From Lachnospiraceae bacterium C6A11 (GTDB taxonomy: Bacteria > Bacillota > Clostridia > Lachnospirales > Lachnospiraceae), in NCBI GenBank assembly GCA_000702245.1, contig JNKY01000017.1, forward strand, positions 147,775 through 211,774: 64,000 nucleotides of DNA. The letters are read 5' to 3'. The position numbers and the translations under genes were made by a program. This document shows, in pieces, positions 54,100-62,761 of this stretch (its first letter is position 1; each line of letters begins with the position of its first letter). A model generated the notes under the pieces. It was given only the letters and a program-made list of their open reading frames with translations, ran no database searches and was not told where the DNA came from.

Positions 54100-55791
54100 T
54101 TAGTTCCATTCAATCTTTTCAAGACCAACAATATGTCTCTGAATGTAAATGATGTCAAGTGCATTTACCTTGCCATCGCCATTTATATCTGCGAGAGCCT
54201 TCTTCTCGTCCGTCAACTGATCAAGACCAACAATAAGCCTCTGGACAAATATGATATCAAGAGCATTTATCTTGCCGTCGCCGTTAAGATCGCCCCTATG
54301 ACCGGTATTTAAATTCTGTGACTCGTTTGTATCACCGTCGGTCGATTCAGTATCCTGCCCTTCAACAACAGAATTATCTCTCTTGACTGTGAGAATGTAT
54401 TTTCTGACCGAACCGTTCTCTGCCGTCACAACAATCTCTATCTTATTCTCTCCATCCTTCAGGCTGATATCTCCCGCGCCGGAAACACTGGCATTTGAAT
54501 TGACGCGCTCTGTATTTACGGTTATGCTCTTCGTGCTGTCCGGTACCGCAACAGTATACTCGGTCTCATCGCCGGAAAACTTTGATGAAAGCTTGTAGCC
54601 CTTAACTGAAAGCGAACTCAGCCAGTTATTCGGGCTTCCGCTGTCAGCCGGCTTGGAAACAGCCTCGGAAGGCATGTCATTATAAACCGGTATTTCAAAT
54701 ACAAAGGATGATTCTATAAGATTCTTGTTACAATATGCCTCATATTCAAAATACGACTCGGTGGCCGGCGCCTGAATATTACTCATATACTGGTTATAGT
54801 AAAGATTGTATTTGTTTGTTACGTTAAACTTCTGGGTGTAGATCGTATTCTGACCTTCACTGATGAAGTCCTCGGCAAGATACTGCGCGCCACCCATGAT
54901 CGATTTATAAACCGAATTCCATGGTCTGCCGTAAGAACCAGAACCTGCCGCATAACGAAGACCGTTAAGCACTGCATCGCCAACAGCCGAATCAAAAGCT
55001 CCGATATTGAAATAATTGTAAATACCCTGATACGAGGTTGAATTACCCAAAGCTGCAACGCCTGCATCAGTGCCCATCTCAAGTCGGATACGTGATGCAA
55101 GATGATAAGCACTTACTCCGTAAGTCTCAGCTGCTTCAAGTATGATCTGCGAATACTTCTTATCATCGCCATCCTGCTTAGCTCGCTGTTTAGCTTTCTC
55201 CTCACCAAACATTCTGACGAATAATTCTGTAGGAGTCGTATTATACATGAACGAATCCGCAAGGATTGCCTCGATGCCATTGATATTCTGATAGCCCTTC
55301 TGGTAATCAAGAGTTTCAAAGGCGAAAACGTATTCCTCATAAAGATAAGTTCTCGGATCCATATAGTAGGCAAGTATTTCATCTGAAGCTGCATACCACA
55401 CCGAACCGTCATACGGCGAATATGAATCGATGAACCAGTTGTAACCAACCGATGTTGAGCGCCAGTTATAATGAGGCGAATAATATGAACCGTAGATCAG
55501 GTTGTTAACTCTGCCGGATATATTTCTCTCGCCTTCTATTACTTCGCTCCAGGACAGCCCTGTCTTCTTAGCCTTAAATACCCATGAAGGGTGCTGCTCA
55601 TGAAGCGCACGCAGGTAAGGCTTGTAGCTTTCAGGGAAGCCTTCCTTCCTGAGCTGCTCTTCAAACTTGTCATCTGCCGCATAAGCAGCTTTATGATTTC
55701 TGAAAATAGGAATATTAAAGGACAGGCATGCGATACACATGACTGTCAGAAGTGCAATGAATTTTCTGAATCTAATGTTTTTCATCGACAT
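54100..55791 (-). CDS. Secreted N-acetylglucosaminidase with C-terminal type I dockerin
   Basis: A 563-residue exported protein. Signal peptide about 1-38; glucosaminidase (GH73/LytD-like) domain within about 150-345, with ASRIRLEMGTDAGVAALG holding a likely catalytic glutamate and YNYFNIGAFDS the conserved tyrosine region; cadherin-like domain (about 395-475); acidic linker; then two dockerin calcium loops, DLNGDGKINALDI and DINGDGKVNALDI (about 500-560), each followed by a YIQRHIVG-type helix. It should cut cell-wall glycan while docked to a cohesin. It is 18 nt upstream of the cohesin gene. Confidence 0.88.
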   Translation of the reverse strand: MSMKNIRFRKFIALLTVMCIACLSFNIPIFRNHKAAYAADDKFEEQLRKEGFPESYKPYLRALHEQHPSWVFKAKKTGLSWSEVIEGERNISGRVNNLIYGSYYSPHYNWRSTSVGYNWFIDSYSPYDGSVWYAASDEILAYYMDPRTYLYEEYVFAFETLDYQKGYQNINGIEAILADSFMYNTTPTELFVRMFGEEKAKQRAKQDGDDKKYSQIILEAAETYGVSAYHLASRIRLEMGTDAGVAALGNSTSYQGIYNYFNIGAFDSAVGDAVLNGLRYAAGSGSYGRPWNSVYKSIMGGAQYLAEDFISEGQNTIYTQKFNVTNKYNLYYNQYMSNIQAPATESYFEYEAYCNKNLIESSFVFEIPVYNDMPSEAVSKPADSGSPNNWLSSLSVKGYKLSSKFSGDETEYTVAVPDSTKSITVNTERVNSNASVSGAGDISLKDGENKIEIVVTAENGSVRKYILTVKRDNSVVEGQDTESTDGDTNESQNLNTGHRGDLNGDGKINALDIIFVQRLIVGLDQLTDEKKALADINGDGKVNALDIIYIQRHIVGLEKIEWN

Positions 55792-55819
55792 TTACCCATA
55801 TAAACCCATAATCGGATGT

Positions 55820-55848
55820 ATTATAGCATATAGTTTTTCATAACTCAA
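55820..55848 (-). promoter_or_regulatory. Promoter of the dockerin-cohesin operon
   Basis: TTGAGT (55843-55848) and TATAAT (55820-55825) on the minus strand with a 17-nt spacer. The 255-nt gap to the tRNA is otherwise AT-rich with no gene visible. Confidence 0.8.
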
Positions 55849-56011
55849 TGGCTGAAAGCTACAAAAAACACGTTTTTCCGCAAAATATAGGTGTATTATT
55901 TAATCCTTTTCACAAAATAATGTAATTCGGTCGCATTACGATAATTGTATTATGTAACCTATCATCTTCAGTATATCATAAAAACTATTATTAAAATCTA
56001 AAGATATCCTT

Positions 56012-56044
56012 AAAAACAAAAAGGCGGCACCTTACGTACCGCCC
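56012..56044 (-). terminator. Intrinsic terminator after tRNA-Thr
   Basis: Stem GGCGGTAC / GTGCCGCC with a short loop is followed by TTTTTGTTTTT on the minus strand, 7 nt beyond the tRNA. Confidence 0.9.
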
Positions 56045-56050
56045 TATCTA

Positions 56051-56123
56051 AGCTATTAACGGGAATCGAACCCGTGACCTCAACATTACCGATGTTGCGC
56101 TCTACCGACTGAGCTATAATAGC
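56051..56123 (-). tRNA. tRNA-Thr (GGT anticodon)
   Basis: A 73-nt cloverleaf. Acceptor GCTATTA pairs with TAATAGC, the D arm is GCTCAGTCGGTAGAGC, the anticodon stem CAACA / TGTTG encloses TCGGTAA (anticodon GGT), and the T arm has GGTTCGATTCC. The discriminator is U and CCA is not encoded. It has its own promoter and terminator. Confidence 0.97.
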
Positions 56124-56138
56124 AAAACTGACTTTTAG

Positions 56139-56167
56139 ATAATAATAAAAACTAATTGATTTGTCAA
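56139..56167 (-). promoter_or_regulatory. Promoter of tRNA-Thr
   Basis: TTGACA (56162-56167) and TATTAT (56139-56144) on the minus strand with a 17-nt spacer, ending 15 nt before the mature tRNA 5' end. Confidence 0.8.
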
Positions 56168-56171
56168 TGAT

Positions 56172-56762
56172 TTATTTCTCTGAAAGTTTAAGTCTTATCC
56201 TTGTCAGAGCATTGTTGACCGATTTGGTATCCTTACCCAGCTCCTGTGAGATATCAGCGTAGGAAAGACCTCTGAGATAAAGTGACAGAACCCTCTTCTC
56301 GAAAGTGCTTAGCTTACTCTCTATAGCCTTGAACCTCTCCTCTCGCTTCTCCTCGGCAAGAATGATATTCTCAGGATTGTCCATCTGCGAATCCCCAAGA
56401 ACGTTCGACAGATCCGTACTGCCGTCATCACCCGAATAGAAGGAAACATAAGAATTGAGCGGCATATGCTTCTGTCTGTTAGAAGCTGTTATCGCAGTTC
56501 TTATCTGCCTTCTGACGCAGGTGGTCGCAAAGGTGGAAAATACAGCTCCATTATCAGGCTTAAAGTCCCTGATAGCCTTAACCAGTCCAATCATACCCTC
56601 CTGAAGAAGGTCATCGCTGTCGGCACCCACGATAAACAGGAATCTTATCTCCTTCCTGACAAGTCTGCTGTATCTCTGCAGAAGGTATTCCTCCGCAGCA
56701 AGATCCTTGTCATGAGAAGCCATAACCAGCTCCTCATCGGTCATCTTATCATATTCAAGCAT
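56172..56762 (-). CDS. sigH: RNA polymerase sigma factor, SigH-like
   Basis: A 196-residue sigma-70 family factor. Region 2 contains DDLLQEGMIGLVKAIRDF and FSTFATTCVRRQI; region 4 contains LSYADISQELGKDTKSVNNALTRIR as the HTH. The context cysS-mrnC-rlmB-sigH is the same as for Bacillus Spo0H, supporting SigH, which drives early stationary-phase or sporulation genes. The yacP gene often found in between is missing. Its start overlaps the rlmB stop. Confidence 0.9.
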   Translation of the reverse strand: MLEYDKMTDEELVMASHDKDLAAEEYLLQRYSRLVRKEIRFLFIVGADSDDLLQEGMIGLVKAIRDFKPDNGAVFSTFATTCVRRQIRTAITASNRQKHMPLNSYVSFYSGDDGSTDLSNVLGDSQMDNPENIILAEEKREERFKAIESKLSTFEKRVLSLYLRGLSYADISQELGKDTKSVNNALTRIRLKLSEK

Positions 56763-57538
56763 TACTTCTTCCCCATTCTCTGTCTGACCACTTCAAATGC
56801 AAGCACACCAGCCGCAACCGAAGCGTTCAGCGAATCGATATCTCCATTCATAGGTATCGATACAACAAAATCACATTTTTCCTTCACAAGTCTTGATACG
56901 CCGTTTCCCTCATTTCCGATAACGATGCCGAGAGGTCCGGTGAGGTTACTTCTGTACATAACATCTCCGTCCATATCAGCGCAGGCGAACCAAAGTCCCT
57001 TCTCCTTAAGCTCGTCTATCGTTTTCGCAATATTAGTCACCTTTACAACAGGCGTATAGTTTATGGCACCGGCTGAAGCCCTGACTGCAACCGATGTGAG
57101 TCCTGCAGCTCTGTGCTTTGGAATGATAACTCCGTGTGCACCTGCAAGATTTGCTGTTCTAATTATAGCTCCGAGATTGTGCGGATCCTCTATCTCATCA
57201 AGGATAAATACAAATGGATCCTCGCCCTTCTCCTCTGACTTCTTGAATATGTCCTCCAACTCGGCATATTTATATTCCGAACACTGAGCTATAACGCCCT
57301 GGTGCTTGCCGGATTCAGACATCTGATCAAGTCTCTGCTTTGTAACAAAGCTGTACATGATGTCCTTCTTCTTTGCCTCGCGGACGATTGTATTTATGGA
57401 ACCGTCTCTGAGCCCCTCCTGGATGAAGAGCTTTTCGATGGTCCTTCCGGAACGTATAGCCTCCGTAACGGCATTTCTGCCCTCTGCAAGGCTTGTGTTC
57501 TCAGAAGTATTTATTTCAGTTTTTTCATTCTTACTCAT
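56762..57538 (-). CDS. rlmB: 23S rRNA (guanosine-2'-O)-methyltransferase RlmB
   Basis: A 258-residue SPOUT methyltransferase. An N-terminal substrate-binding domain (AEGRNAVTEAIRSGRTIEK) precedes the catalytic trefoil-knot domain with DEIEDPHNLGAIIRTANLAGA, IVIGNEGNGVSRLV and IPMNGDIDSLNASVAAGVLAFEV. The target, by homology, is G2251 in the peptidyl-transferase loop. Confidence 0.94.
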   Translation of the reverse strand: MSKNEKTEINTSENTSLAEGRNAVTEAIRSGRTIEKLFIQEGLRDGSINTIVREAKKKDIMYSFVTKQRLDQMSESGKHQGVIAQCSEYKYAELEDIFKKSEEKGEDPFVFILDEIEDPHNLGAIIRTANLAGAHGVIIPKHRAAGLTSVAVRASAGAINYTPVVKVTNIAKTIDELKEKGLWFACADMDGDVMYRSNLTGPLGIVIGNEGNGVSRLVKEKCDFVVSIPMNGDIDSLNASVAAGVLAFEVVRQRMGKK

Positions 57539-57543
57539 TCTAT

Positions 57544-57963
57544 TTAACCTTCCACGTTGTATCCGGCTGCTTCAAGAGCATATTCCGTAAAATACTCAAG
57601 CCTCTCTTTATTGCCTGTCAGATAATTAAAGCCTAATACCGCTTCAAAACCGGTTGCCTTCTTATATTCTCCCATGGTTGCATTCTTGGCCTTAGTATGA
57701 ACCGACGAATTGCGTCCGTGCTTAAAAGCTTCCAGCTCATTTTCCGTGAGCTTTTCTTCCTCAACCAGCTTATCTATCAGCATCGCCTGATTCACAGCCT
57801 TAACTATGCCTGTCACGACCTTGTGATATTTTTCAGTAGGCATATTGACCTTTCTCACAAAGTAATCCTTGATCATCAGGTCAAATATACTGTCGCCGAT
57901 ATAAGCAAGCGAAAGCCCTGAATATTTTGAAAGCACAGATCTTTCATTCTCAAAATCAGACAT
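57544..57963 (-). CDS. mrnC: Mini-ribonuclease III
   Basis: A 139-residue RNase III-like catalytic domain with no dsRNA-binding domain, as in B. subtilis Mini-III, which matures 23S rRNA ends. Motifs: SLAYIGDSIFDLMIKDYF and the C-terminal EAVLGFNYLTG with the second acidic residue. I chose MSDFENERS at 57963; an ATG one codon earlier overlaps the cysS stop (TAATG). Confidence 0.92.
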   Translation of the reverse strand: MSDFENERSVLSKYSGLSLAYIGDSIFDLMIKDYFVRKVNMPTEKYHKVVTGIVKAVNQAMLIDKLVEEEKLTENELEAFKHGRNSSVHTKAKNATMGEYKKATGFEAVLGFNYLTGNKERLEYFTEYALEAAGYNVEG

Positions 57964-57965
57964 CA

Positions 57966-59387
57966 TTAGATCCTCTTCCACTTAACGCCTTCTCTTGTAT
58001 CCTTAAGCTCGATACCCATGGCAAGAAGCTTGTCACGGATCTCGTCTGCCTTGGCAAAATCCTTATCCTTTCTTGCCTGCTGTCTCTGGGCAATCAGCTC
58101 TTCAACCTCTGCTTCAAGGCTGTCTTCCTTCTTCTCAAGGATGATGCCCATAACATCAGCAAGGTCTGAAAGCTTCTTATAGAGACCTTCTGCAAGAGCC
58201 TTCGATGAGGTTTCGTTTGTATTTGAATTGATGTATTTTACAAACTCAAATATAGCTGAAATACCATCGGCTGTATTTAAGTCGTCATCCATTGCATCAT
58301 CAAACTTAGTGATATACTGATCAGCGCCGTCAAGGATTGCCTTCTCTTCTTCAGAAAGCTCTGTTGCAGCACCCTCTTTATTAATTATGTCTCTAAGCTT
58401 TTCTGCAGAGGTAAGGATTCTCTCGAGTCCTTTCTTTGCGTCGATCACAAGCTCTTCGGAGAAGTTGAGCGGACTTCTGTACTGAGCAGAAAGCATGAAG
58501 AAACGTACAACCTGAGGATCGTATTTTGCACAGATATCTCTTACTGTGAAGAAGTTGCCCAGCGACTTACTCATTTTCTCGTTATTAATTTTGAGGAAGC
58601 CATTGTGCATCCAGTATCTGGCAAACTCAGTTCCATTGGCAGCCTCACTTTGCGCGATCTCGTTCTCGTGATGAGGGAATATCAGGTCTTCACCGCCGGC
58701 ATGAATATCGATGGTTCCGCCAATGTATTTCTTAGACATTACCGAGCACTCAAGATGCCAGCCCGGACGACCTGCACCCCATGGAGACTCCCATGATGGC
58801 TCGCCTTCCTTCTTAGGCTTCCAGAGTACGAAATCAAGACCGTCCTCCTTCTCATCCTCACCACTTACCTTAAGCTGGTGATTCTCAGCTCTGTGGCCGG
58901 ACTCAAGATCGTCAATATTTTTATGTGAAAGTTTGCCGTAATCCTTGAAGCTTCTTGTTCTGAAATAAACAGTTCCGTTCTTCTCATAGGCATGTTCCTT
59001 GTCGATAAGAGTTTCAACCATATCGATCATGTCAGGAATCTCCTTTGTAGCCTGCGGATGAGTTGTTGCAGGGCGAACGTTCAGAGCCTTCATGTCCTTC
59101 TTGCATTCTTCGATGTATTTCTCGGAGATCACGCTTGATTCAACATGGTCCTCGTTCGCGCGCTTGATGATCTTGTCATCCACGTCAGTGAAGTTAGAAA
59201 CGTAATTCACTTCGTAGCCTCTGTACTCCAGATATCTTCTAAGAGTATCAAATACGATCATCGGACGTGCGTTTCCGATATGTATATAATCATAAACCGT
59301 AGGACCGCAGACATAGATACCAACCTTGCCCGGAACTATCGGTTTAAACTCTTCTTTTCTTCTTGTAAGTGTATTGAATATTCTCAT
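57966..59387 (-). CDS. cysS: Cysteinyl-tRNA synthetase
   Basis: A 473-residue class I synthetase. The zinc-binding cysteine and HIGH motif are in YVCGPTVYDYIHIGNARP (about 27-44), further zinc ligands are in WHLECS and HHENE, and KMSKS is EKMSKSLGN (about 270). It is first in the cysS-mrnC-rlmB-sigH operon. Confidence 0.97.
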   Translation of the reverse strand: MRIFNTLTRRKEEFKPIVPGKVGIYVCGPTVYDYIHIGNARPMIVFDTLRRYLEYRGYEVNYVSNFTDVDDKIIKRANEDHVESSVISEKYIEECKKDMKALNVRPATTHPQATKEIPDMIDMVETLIDKEHAYEKNGTVYFRTRSFKDYGKLSHKNIDDLESGHRAENHQLKVSGEDEKEDGLDFVLWKPKKEGEPSWESPWGAGRPGWHLECSVMSKKYIGGTIDIHAGGEDLIFPHHENEIAQSEAANGTEFARYWMHNGFLKINNEKMSKSLGNFFTVRDICAKYDPQVVRFFMLSAQYRSPLNFSEELVIDAKKGLERILTSAEKLRDIINKEGAATELSEEEKAILDGADQYITKFDDAMDDDLNTADGISAIFEFVKYINSNTNETSSKALAEGLYKKLSDLADVMGIILEKKEDSLEAEVEELIAQRQQARKDKDFAKADEIRDKLLAMGIELKDTREGVKWKRI

Positions 59388-59445
59388 TATTCTTACCTCT
59401 TTATCCGCCTTTTCTAGATAGCTTTACGATATTTCATATCATGTT

Positions 59446-59474
59446 ATTCTATCAAATCATTATTCGGTTTACAA
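59446..59474 (-). promoter_or_regulatory. Promoter of the cysS operon
   Basis: TTGTAA (59469-59474) and TAGAAT (59446-59451) on the minus strand with a 17-nt spacer, 59 nt upstream of cysS. Confidence 0.65.
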
Positions 59475-59534
59475 TACCGCAAATTTCAAGAATATTTCAG
59501 CCGGTTATAAGAATATTCTATCGCGGGTTATTTG

Positions 59535-59735
59535 TTAATCGTCAACATCACTGTCAATAGCCTGATCATCATCCGAACTACTCAGATCAGTGTATGCTAC
59601 AGCTGATTCCTTCTTCTCATTGATACGCCCTCTGTACATAAAATATACAGTTGCTAGTGAAACCAGCAGAATAAAAGCAGTTACTGCAAGTATGATCACA
59701 TATTTTTTCATTTTATTTTGAAATTCTTCTAACAA
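59535..59735 (-). CDS. Small single-pass membrane protein
   Basis: A 66-residue protein with one helix (about residues 12-33), a basic RGRINEKK stretch, and an acidic Ser/Asp tail ending DQAIDSDVDD. I recognise no family. The TTG start is supported by GGGAGG seven nt upstream. It has its own promoter with a palindrome in the spacer and a leader hairpin ending right at the ribosome-binding site, so it seems tightly controlled. Confidence 0.75.
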   Translation of the reverse strand: MLEEFQNKMKKYVIILAVTAFILLVSLATVYFMYRGRINEKKESAVAYTDLSSSDDDQAIDSDVDD

Positions 59736-59748
59736 GATACTACCTCCC

Positions 59749-59795
59749 GAAATGATGTTTAAATTCTTTTTATTTTCTTTTATTCACATCATTTC
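59749..59795 (-). promoter_or_regulatory. Leader hairpin next to the ribosome-binding site of the small membrane gene
   Basis: Nine-bp arms GAAATGATG (59787-59795) and CATCATTTC (59749-59757) enclose an A-rich 29-nt loop. The 3' arm abuts GGGAGG, so folding could alter access to it. Confidence 0.55.
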
Positions 59796-59803
59796 AAGGG
59801 CTG

Positions 59804-59832
59804 ATTTTACGCCTCGACAAGAGTCGAGTCAA
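59804..59832 (-). promoter_or_regulatory. Promoter with palindrome in the spacer
   Basis: TTGACT (59827-59832) and TAAAAT (59804-59809) on the minus strand with a 17-nt spacer. A perfect CTCGAC-N4-GTCGAG palindrome (59813-59828) occupies the spacer and overlaps the -35 box, as a repressor operator would. Confidence 0.65.
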
Positions 59833-59885
59833 TTAACGTTAGATTGAGATTTTCTTAATTCTATAACCCTACGCATATTATCTTC

Positions 59886-60515
59886 TTAGAATCCCAGGGC
59901 CTCACCAACAAGGATTACATGAATCCTGTCTTTATGTCTGGAGAATCTTGTGATCAGGAACTGGCAACAGATTGTATCCGGCGACTTGCAATCCATACAC
60001 TTGCCTGTGACAGAACATGGTGTTGAAAGCCCAAATCTCTGAGCGTTGATCGGCGCAGCCACATTTCTTGCACGCTTCATAGCAGCATCTGTATCGCTGC
60101 ATACCTTATTCATACCGACTATGAAAAGTACCTTCTTAGGCCCCTGAGCAATAGCTGAAACACGGTTTGAATTCCCGTCAATATTGACCAGAACGCCGTC
60201 ATCGGTCATTGCATTAACGCTTGCCAGATAAAAGTCTGCATCATATGCAGCAAGCATAGCCGCCCTCTTATCCTCAGCCTTATCGCGATCGATGAAATTG
60301 TAATTACCTTCTGTCAGAGCCTTCACAAGCCCTATCTCATGCACACTCATTCCTCCGCCCATAGTTACTGTAGCTCCTTCCGGAATGATGCTCAGTGCCT
60401 TCTGAAGCGCCTCTTCGGCTGTTTCAGCATAATAACCGGTCATATTCCTTGACTCCAGTCCCTTAATAACCTTTTCTGCGAGCAGCTTGTTTCTCTTAAT
60501 GATGTTTTCGTTCAT
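59886..60515 (-). CDS. LUD-domain protein (lactate-utilisation protein family)
   Basis: A 209-residue DUF162/LUD protein. Typical parts: ETAEEALQKALSIIPEGATVTMGGG, RDKAEDKRAAMLAAYDAD and LFIVGMNKVCSDTDAAMKRARN, then a C-terminal CMDCKSPDTICC cysteine cluster. LutC-like proteins work with LutA and LutB in lactate oxidation, but neither is nearby, so the substrate is uncertain. GGAGGGAG supports the ATG at 60515. Confidence 0.85.
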   Translation of the reverse strand: MNENIIKRNKLLAEKVIKGLESRNMTGYYAETAEEALQKALSIIPEGATVTMGGGMSVHEIGLVKALTEGNYNFIDRDKAEDKRAAMLAAYDADFYLASVNAMTDDGVLVNIDGNSNRVSAIAQGPKKVLFIVGMNKVCSDTDAAMKRARNVAAPINAQRFGLSTPCSVTGKCMDCKSPDTICCQFLITRFSRHKDRIHVILVGEALGF

Positions 60516-60551
60516 AAAATACTCCCTCCATATATATAAGTCCATATCATG

Positions 60552-61022
60552 TTACAGCGCCATAACATATATCTGACACGGATTCGCTTCATCCCAAATC
60601 TGTGGGATCACCTCAAACTCTTTGAAGCCACAATGCAAGTAGAAAACATTTGTCAGATCATAATCCGGATACATACCCATCTTAACTGTCTTAACCTGCA
60701 AGAACATATATCCCTTTTCTTTGGCAATGCCCTTCGCTGCATCAACCAGCTTCCGACCTATGCCGTTATTATGCTGATCCTTCAACACACCCATAACTGC
60801 AATCTCAACGGTCTCTTTACCGGTTTCCTTAAGGCACAGGAATCCGACAGCCTCGCCATTCATCTCAGCTACGACCATAATTCTGTCGACGCTCTCAGCG
60901 ATGTATTGCTCCCTACTCTCCTCGACTTCGAACCACTCCGGCAACGCTTCAAGGATATCTCTCGTTATTTTCTTCTTTGCGTCTGCATCATTTATCTGTT
61001 TTATCTCAAGTTCATCAATCAT
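60552..61022 (-). CDS. GNAT-family N-acetyltransferase
   Basis: A 156-residue acetyltransferase. The acetyl-CoA-binding motif lies in GVLKDQHNNGIGRKLVDAA (about 78-96), with VFYLHCGFKEFE near residue 127. The acceptor is unknown. It begins 12 nt after the kinase stop and 36 nt before the LUD gene, suggesting one transcript. Confidence 0.85.
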   Translation of the reverse strand: MIDELEIKQINDADAKKKITRDILEALPEWFEVEESREQYIAESVDRIMVVAEMNGEAVGFLCLKETGKETVEIAVMGVLKDQHNNGIGRKLVDAAKGIAKEKGYMFLQVKTVKMGMYPDYDLTNVFYLHCGFKEFEVIPQIWDEANPCQIYVMAL

Positions 61023-61034
61023 AACTATCTCCGA

Positions 61035-62282
61035 TCATTTCATTGTATTTGCCAGTGATACCACGAATAATCCTTCACAGAAGAATAATACGAAGAAAAG
61101 AAGGATTGCCAATATCACTATCCATATTTTCTTCTTTTTTCCATCAGCCAGATCTCTGACTATCGGAAAGCTGTCTTTCATTCCTCTGTAGTTAAAAAGG
61201 AAGAATATCACTATCAATAATACCAGAAAAGTCAATATACTGGTAAGTATATTTATAAAATAGATTTCACTTTCGCTGAGGCCGTTGTAACCATCAACCT
61301 CAACAAAACCGGCTAATATCGAAAATGCAAAAACCAATGAATAGCCAAATGTTGCCAGCACCATTTTTTCCGGTTTTTTTGTCCTGAAACCCGGCAGAGC
61401 GTAACTGTATTTCTTATCTATTTCATTAGTTTTATTCCGGGTCTCCGATTTTCTGCTTCTAATTCTGTTCTTATCGGCGCGTACAGATTTATTACCCCCG
61501 CCCTTTATGGTCTCAGGCTGCTTATATCCCAGAAATCGTCGTATTTCCCTAATATTTTGGAACCGATCCTTCTTGTCCATCATCATACATTTTGCCGTGA
61601 AGTCCTCGATAAGCTTAAGCCTTTCATTGTCAGGAAGATATGAACGGTCCATATCCACATTATCTAATATGTATTTTATCGTCGCACCAAGACCGTAGAA
61701 ATCAGTTCTGATATCGCTTTCAGAGAATCCGTACTGCTCCGGCGCTGCGAAACCTCTTGTACCCATCGCAATGGTATCTCGTACCTTCTCACCGTCAAGC
61801 TCTCTGGAAATACTAAAATCGATAAGGAAAACCTTTTTATCATTATCGATCATAATGTTGTCCGGCTTAATGTCTCTGTGAATTATCACAGGTGTGGCAC
61901 TAGAAAGTTCTTCAAGTGTATTCAGCAGTTCAGCGATAATATGATCTATGCTGTCCACATGCTTCAGATAGTTCCGGTCCTCTTCGATCATCTCACCAAG
62001 ATTCTGACCATCTATCAGCTGTTCAATTACAATCATATGATCATCTGCACGAATGATATCAAATATTTCAGGAATACCTGCAAAACGATAATTTTGTAGC
62101 CTGGAATATATATCAACAGAAATCGCTCTTATTTTTTTAGCCACAAAAACAGCATTATCAGTCTTATCATGAGAGACCTTCATCAGACCCTTTTCCTCAT
62201 TGATAAAACTGATAAACCTGTATCCATTATTATTCAGTTTTTCCAAACCCGAATTATCGATCATAATTTCAAAGTGCTTCAA
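61035..62282 (-). CDS. Membrane serine/threonine protein kinase
   Basis: About 415 residues. The kinase domain covers about 1-260: ATP lysine in FVAKKI, catalytic loop VIHRDIKPDNIMID, metal site LIDFSIS (DFS instead of DFG) and activation segment GTRGFAAPEQYG. A basic linker (about 265-300) leads to three or four membrane segments near the C-terminus; no PASTA repeats. I chose the TTG at 62282, six nt after AGGA; ATGs at 62318 and 62264 are possible. It overlaps the HTH gene's end. Confidence 0.88.
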   Translation of the reverse strand: MKHFEIMIDNSGLEKLNNNGYRFISFINEEKGLMKVSHDKTDNAVFVAKKIRAISVDIYSRLQNYRFAGIPEIFDIIRADDHMIVIEQLIDGQNLGEMIEEDRNYLKHVDSIDHIIAELLNTLEELSSATPVIIHRDIKPDNIMIDNDKKVFLIDFSISRELDGEKVRDTIAMGTRGFAAPEQYGFSESDIRTDFYGLGATIKYILDNVDMDRSYLPDNERLKLIEDFTAKCMMMDKKDRFQNIREIRRFLGYKQPETIKGGGNKSVRADKNRIRSRKSETRNKTNEIDKKYSYALPGFRTKKPEKMVLATFGYSLVFAFSILAGFVEVDGYNGLSESEIYFINILTSILTFLVLLIVIFFLFNYRGMKDSFPIVRDLADGKKKKIWIVILAILLFFVLFFCEGLFVVSLANTMK

Positions 62283-62688
62283 GCTTTTTCCTGTAAAGGA
62301 GCGCATTCGTGTCCTCAAGAGACATCTTGTTTGTTATCGAATAAATGATTATAGCATCTCTCGGATCTTTAGCATAAAGAATACCGGTTTTAAGAAGCGT
62401 AAGGCATCTGTTGGTTTCATCAAGATCAAACCCTCCCGCAATACATAAAACTATTGCATTATCTCTTCCCGGCTGCCTGAGTCCATTCAGAAGCTGATAC
62501 GCATAGGTACGGCTTATTCCGGATATCTTTATCACTTTATTTTTGCTGAGCCCTCTTGATTCAATAAGAGCATTATAATACTCAACAAAGCTTATCGACC
62601 TGAACGCTTTATCGCTCATAATCCTATCAAGAGCCCTCTCGGAATCAGCTTCCTTAAGCTCATTATAAAAATCCGATGTATTTTTCAT
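62269..62688 (-). CDS. HTH-domain protein paired with the kinase
   Basis: A 139-residue protein with an XRE-like HTH in the middle (about 48-80: LSKNKVIKISGISRTYAYQLLNG, in parts) and a helical C-terminus with LDETNRCLTLLKTG. AAGGGG supports the ATG at 62688. The gene overlaps the kinase start, so the two are translated together. It may be the kinase's substrate or control its transcription. Confidence 0.78.
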   Translation of the reverse strand: MKNTSDFYNELKEADSERALDRIMSDKAFRSISFVEYYNALIESRGLSKNKVIKISGISRTYAYQLLNGLRQPGRDNAIVLCIAGGFDLDETNRCLTLLKTGILYAKDPRDAIIIYSITNKMSLEDTNALLYRKKLEAL

Positions 62689-62761
62689 GAAATCCCCTTT
62701 TTCAATCACGGAACCTACTCCTTTATAATATCACAAATTCTTTTAACATTCTACATTGATA

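Noticed and set aside
59813..59828. LexA (SOS) box in the promoter of the small membrane gene
   Set aside because: The palindrome is CTCGAC-N4-GTCGAG, not the GAAC-N4-GTTC core used by Gram-positive LexA.
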